Shown here piece after piece: positions 6,759 to 8,269 of a DNA stretch of 8,269 nt; the first letter of the stretch is position 1; every line of letters starts with the position of its first letter. The notes below the pieces were generated by a model. The model had not been told where the DNA came from and did not search any database. It saw only the letters and a list, made by a program, of their open reading frames with translations. Source of the stretch: JAAZAI01 sp050942875 (lineage in GTDB: Bacteria; Verrucomicrobiota; Kiritimatiellia; RFP12; UBA3636); assembly GCA_050942875.1 (NCBI GenBank), contig JBMNOD010000115.1, positions 1 to 8,269 of the forward strand, in the 5' to 3' direction. A program made the position numbers and the translations under genes.

Positions 6759-6783
6759 ACAGGATTACAGGATTAACAAGATT
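6759..6783. repeat. Three-unit ACAGGATT(A) tandem array
   Basis: Units are ACAGGATT (6759-6766), ACAGGATTA (6767-6775) and ACAAGATT (6776-6783), preceded by a TTTTTG run. From memory, runs of this octamer-to-undecamer type (reverse strand AATCCTGT) are scattered intergenically in many environmental bacterial genomes. It lies between the convergent ends of the operon and the protease gene, a usual place for such dispersed repeats. Confidence 0.55.
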
Positions 6784-6831
6784 GTGGGGTTTGGCGCCGA
6801 GGACACGAATGAAGCATATTCTGAACCTTCT

Positions 6832-6845
6832 GCTAGCCGGCTAGC
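6832..6845. repeat. Perfect 14-bp palindrome over the protease stop codon
   Basis: GCTAGCCGGCTAGC is its own reverse complement and contains the protease stop codon (minus-strand TAG, 6841-6843). It has no loop and no T-run on either side, so it is not a standard intrinsic terminator. Perfect palindromes of this type can be restriction, operator or insertion-junction sites; nothing here decides between them. Confidence 0.5.
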
Positions 6846-7734
6846 GGGTTGCATTGATGAAGGCAACGCCCTGGTCGTTCTCAATAATCTTGATGGCTTG
6901 TGAGTTTGAAAAAGTGTGCATATAACAATGATGCACTGTCAGAATAGCGTCCTGCAATTCATTGTCGGACTCCATCCTGAAAATTTTCAGCCCAAGGGAC
7001 ATTGCTTTTTCAATGTCAATATGCCTAGAATGGATTTTGGTTCCCTCGTGGTCATTAAGAGCCTTGACAATCTTGACAGCCTTTTTTTTCGCATCTGGAT
7101 CATCCCGGAACATAACGGACTCCAGCCTAGTCTGTACAATTTCGTTGGCAAGATCAATTGCTTTACGACATTCTCCCAGAAAAGACGGATGATATTTTCC
7201 AATGATAAGTTGCCAAGCGGGAAGCGAGTGTGGGTTCGTCTTTATATCCTCTACCGCATCTTCGAATTCTTTAATCACTCCATACGCAGGAATCCCGTTC
7301 AACAACGGATCAATTGGACCGATGCTCGATTGTTTTCCCATGATGATTTCCTTGCAGGCGCATGCAATCATCGTGCCCCCTGACATAGCCATCTGCGGCA
7401 CCATCGCAACAATGTTGCCTTTGAACATGGCATGGAGGTAGTCGATTAATGACTCTGTAGCGGCCATGTCTCCGCCAGGCGTATGAAGGATCAGATCAAG
7501 ACCTTTACTTCGATCCAATCCATGGATCACTGCCATAAAACCATTCTTGTCATCATCAATAATCGAAGACAAATAGTTGCTGGAAGACTTCTGCAACCAC
7601 CCTGAATAGTAGGCAATTACATTTCGTTTTCGCCTCTTTGCTAGTTCACTCAGATAGCACCGACGCACTGTGTCTAAAGGGGACTGAGCCTGCGCTTCGG
7701 CAATCTCCTTAAGTACTTGGCCCCAATTAGGCAT
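6841..7734 (-). CDS. SDH-family (ClpP/crotonase-fold) serine protease
   Basis: The product is 297 residues with no signal peptide or membrane segment. The N-terminus MPNWGQVLKEI, the HTPGGDM motif (84-90), MAMSGGTMIACA (115-126) and GKQSSIGPIDP (133-143) match the SDH_sah ('serine dehydrogenase proteinase') family of ClpP-like serine proteases. By family analogy Ser118 in MSGGT is the nucleophile and the GGD stretch (87-89) helps form the oxyanion hole; I could not assign the other triad members with certainty. The length is normal for the family, so it looks intact. The ribosome site reads GGGAAG, five bases before the ATG. Base composition is far lower in GC than the operon (27 of 60 bases in the block 7021-7080 against 47 of 60 in 6301-6360), which suggests separate ancestry. 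A small, probably frameshifted gene lies 42 bp upstream on the same strand. The physiological substrate is unknown. Confidence 0.87.
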   Translation of the reverse strand: MPNWGQVLKEIAEAQAQSPLDTVRRCYLSELAKRRKRNVIAYYSGWLQKSSSNYLSSIIDDDKNGFMAVIHGLDRSKGLDLILHTPGGDMAATESLIDYLHAMFKGNIVAMVPQMAMSGGTMIACACKEIIMGKQSSIGPIDPLLNGIPAYGVIKEFEDAVEDIKTNPHSLPAWQLIIGKYHPSFLGECRKAIDLANEIVQTRLESVMFRDDPDAKKKAVKIVKALNDHEGTKIHSRHIDIEKAMSLGLKIFRMESDNELQDAILTVHHCYMHTFSNSQAIKIIENDQGVAFINATR

Positions 7735-7764
7735 GGAGACTTCCCTGCCCAGTGTTAGAGGAGT

Positions 7765-7781
7765 AATAGTGTGGCACTATT
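7765..7781. promoter_or_regulatory. Perfect 7-bp inverted repeat between the small gene and the protease gene
   Basis: AATAGTG (7765-7771), loop TGG, CACTATT (7775-7781). On the minus strand the hairpin overlaps the end of the +1-frame small gene and lies about 30 bases before the protease ATG. There is no U-tract after it, so it is more likely an operator or a mRNA structure in the protease leader than a terminator. Confidence 0.4.
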
Positions 7782-7954
7782 TCCACCTAGAGGCCTTTTT
7801 AAACTCAAACGCTGGAGGTAGATAGTCGATTTTTCGCAAGTTTTGATCTTCGGGCATCTCACCAAAGATTTTTTTGTATTGTTCGGATCAATTCGACTTC
7901 TGTTGGTTCTTTAACCAGTGTTGCTCGGTTTCGGCCTTTGACGATGGTATGCAT
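7777..7954 (-). pseudogene. Small gene (about 58 aa) with an apparent frameshift at an A7 run, upstream of the protease
   Basis: Read from the ATG at 7954, the zero frame gives 31 residues (starting MHTIVKGRNRATLVKEP) and stops at 7859-7861. Just before the stop is a run of seven A's on the minus strand (T's at 7869-7875). Skipping one A opens a second frame that continues through FGEMPEDQNLRKIDYLPP to a TAG at 7777-7779, giving 58 residues of protein-like, charged composition. The start is strongly supported by a perfect AAGGAG six bases upstream. The sum of 59 codons plus one base equals the interval exactly. A one-base insertion (decay or sequencing error) or a programmed slip could explain it. 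A slip in the other direction also stays open, to a TAA at 7755, but its product looks less natural. I do not recognise the family. Its position suggests co-transcription with the protease. Confidence 0.45.
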
Positions 7955-7960
7955 CCTGCG

Positions 7961-7966
7961 CTCCTT
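7961..7966 (-). promoter_or_regulatory. Strong ribosome binding site (AAGGAG) for the small minus-strand gene
   Basis: AAGGAG on the minus strand ends six bases before the ATG at 7954, an ideal Shine-Dalgarno placement. It is the main reason to believe that a real small gene begins here even though its frame is broken downstream. Confidence 0.6.
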
Positions 7967-8018
7967 GTTTGAAAACAATACTACTAACCCGGCCATAATT
8001 CATGCTGCAAATCAGGGG

Positions 8019-8038
8019 CACGGGTCTTCCAACCCGTG
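8019..8038. repeat. Hairpin A inside the MITE/REPIN-like element
   Basis: CACGGGT (8019-8025) and ACCCGTG (8032-8038) form a 7-bp GC-rich stem with a 6-base loop (CTTCCA). It overlaps the left arm of the outer GGGGCACGG pairing, so the core can fold either as one long stem or as two neighbouring hairpins. Confidence 0.6.
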
Positions 8039-8044
8039 GACGAA

Positions 8045-8064
8045 CACGGACAGGAATGTCCGTG
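8045..8064. repeat. Hairpin B inside the MITE/REPIN-like element
   Basis: CACGGACA (8045-8052) and TGTCCGTG (8057-8064) form a perfect 8-bp stem closed by the tetraloop GGAA, which fits the stable GNRA loop class if transcribed. The compact GC-rich hairpin is typical in size for a REP unit. Confidence 0.65.
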
Positions 8065-8204
8065 CCCCTTTCCCAACGCCAAATTCCAGATCCCATGCCT
8101 CAATCTCCGTGCGCAACGCTATTTGTGGCCGGGTTAGTAACATAGAGCCTGTCCCAAGATGGCATGATTTTCGAAGGGCGAGTCTGCCGCCGGGGAATTC
8201 GGCC

Positions 8205-8269
8205 ATGCTGCGACGGCTTTGGACGTCGCTGGAGCCGTTTTTGACCGTTCGGCACGAGAAAAAGGCCGT
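8205..8269 (+). CDS. Possible 5' start of a gene running off the right edge
   Basis: An ATG at 8205 opens a frame of 21 codons to the window edge with no stop; it begins MLRRLWTSLEPFLTVRHEKK. A GGGGA sequence (8192-8196) lies about eight bases upstream and could be the ribosome site. The basic start followed by a short hydrophobic stretch would suit a membrane or exported protein, but 21 residues are too few to assign a family. The frame is also open upstream of the ATG, so the true start is uncertain. Confidence 0.3.
   Translation, partial: MLRRLWTSLEPFLTVRHEKKA

Larger units (their letters stand above)
7982..8139. mobile_element. MITE/REPIN-like element, 158 bp, with 14-bp terminal inverted repeats
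   Basis: TACTAACCCGGCCA (7982-7995) is exactly reverse-complementary to TGGCCGGGTTAGTA (8126-8139). With one mismatch (7996/8125) the arms extend to 17 bases. Between them lies a symmetric core: GGGGCACGG (8015-8023) pairs with CCGTGCCCC (8060-8068), and two hairpins are nested inside. No protein is encoded, so mobilisation would need a transposase in trans. I could not identify a clear target-site duplication. The core of paired REP-like hairpins fits a REPIN handled by a RAYT such as the one fragmentary at the left edge; long terminal repeats are more MITE-like. The left end lies 27 bp upstream of the small minus-strand gene and could influence its promoter. Confidence 0.65.

Noticed and set aside
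6916..7383. + strand frame of 155 aa opposite the protease gene
   Set aside because: The minus strand encodes clear SDH-family motifs. The + frame is a hydrophobic/aromatic antisense shadow.
7911..8096. Minus-strand 61-aa frame through the repeat element and the small gene
   Set aside because: Most of it is a translation of the inverted-repeat core; it lacks a ribosome site and conflicts with the better-supported small gene start at 7954.
8012..8206. Minus-strand 64-aa frame at the right edge
   Set aside because: It starts in uncharacterised edge sequence and runs through the MITE/REPIN-like element, with no motif or supported start.

Overview
The window looks like a piece of a GC-rich bacterial chromosome. 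Its style suggests the PVC group (Kiritimatiellota, Lentisphaerota or Verrucomicrobiota) or a similar environmental lineage. That placement is an inference from three things: large secreted proteins with thrombospondin type-3 calcium loops, a REP-associated transposase fragment, and short dispersed repeats. No rRNA, tRNA or phylogenetic marker gene is present to confirm it.

Layout. (1) 1-232: the 3' end of a REP-associated (Y1-type) transposase that enters from the left. (2) 233-657: an AT-richer gap with small repeats, a REP-like hairpin, an 11-bp tandem duplication and a candidate promoter. (3) 658-6692: a tight + strand cluster of four GC-rich genes. They are a cytoplasmic conserved hypothetical protein with basic ends, a small secreted protein with one EF-hand-type calcium loop, a 924-residue secreted multidomain protein ending in an SGNH hydrolase, and a secreted WG-repeat solenoid. 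The first two overlap by 23 bp and the other two junctions are 4-bp ATGA overlaps, so the cluster is very likely one translationally coupled operon. (4) 6693-6840: a spacer with a stem-loop at the operon end and a short ACAGGATT-type repeat array. (5) 6841-7954, minus strand: an AT-richer module with a ClpP-like SDH-family serine protease, preceded by a small gene that appears frameshifted at a run of seven A's. (6) 7982-8139: a 158-bp MITE/REPIN-like element with 14-bp perfect terminal inverted repeats and two internal hairpins. (7) 8140-8269: the right edge, with a possible gene start that runs out of the window.

How the parts may work together. Three consecutive exported proteins (EF-hand loop protein, TSP3/SGNH protein, WG solenoid) are made from overlapping frames. 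The simplest reading is a secreted or cell-surface set in which calcium stabilises two members, an esterase-like hydrolase acts on an extracellular substrate, and the WG solenoid binds a partner or ligand. The substrate cannot be read from the sequence. The minus-strand protease module differs in base composition and is flanked by repeats, so it looks like a separate accessory insertion. No CRISPR array, integrase or recognisable defence system is visible.
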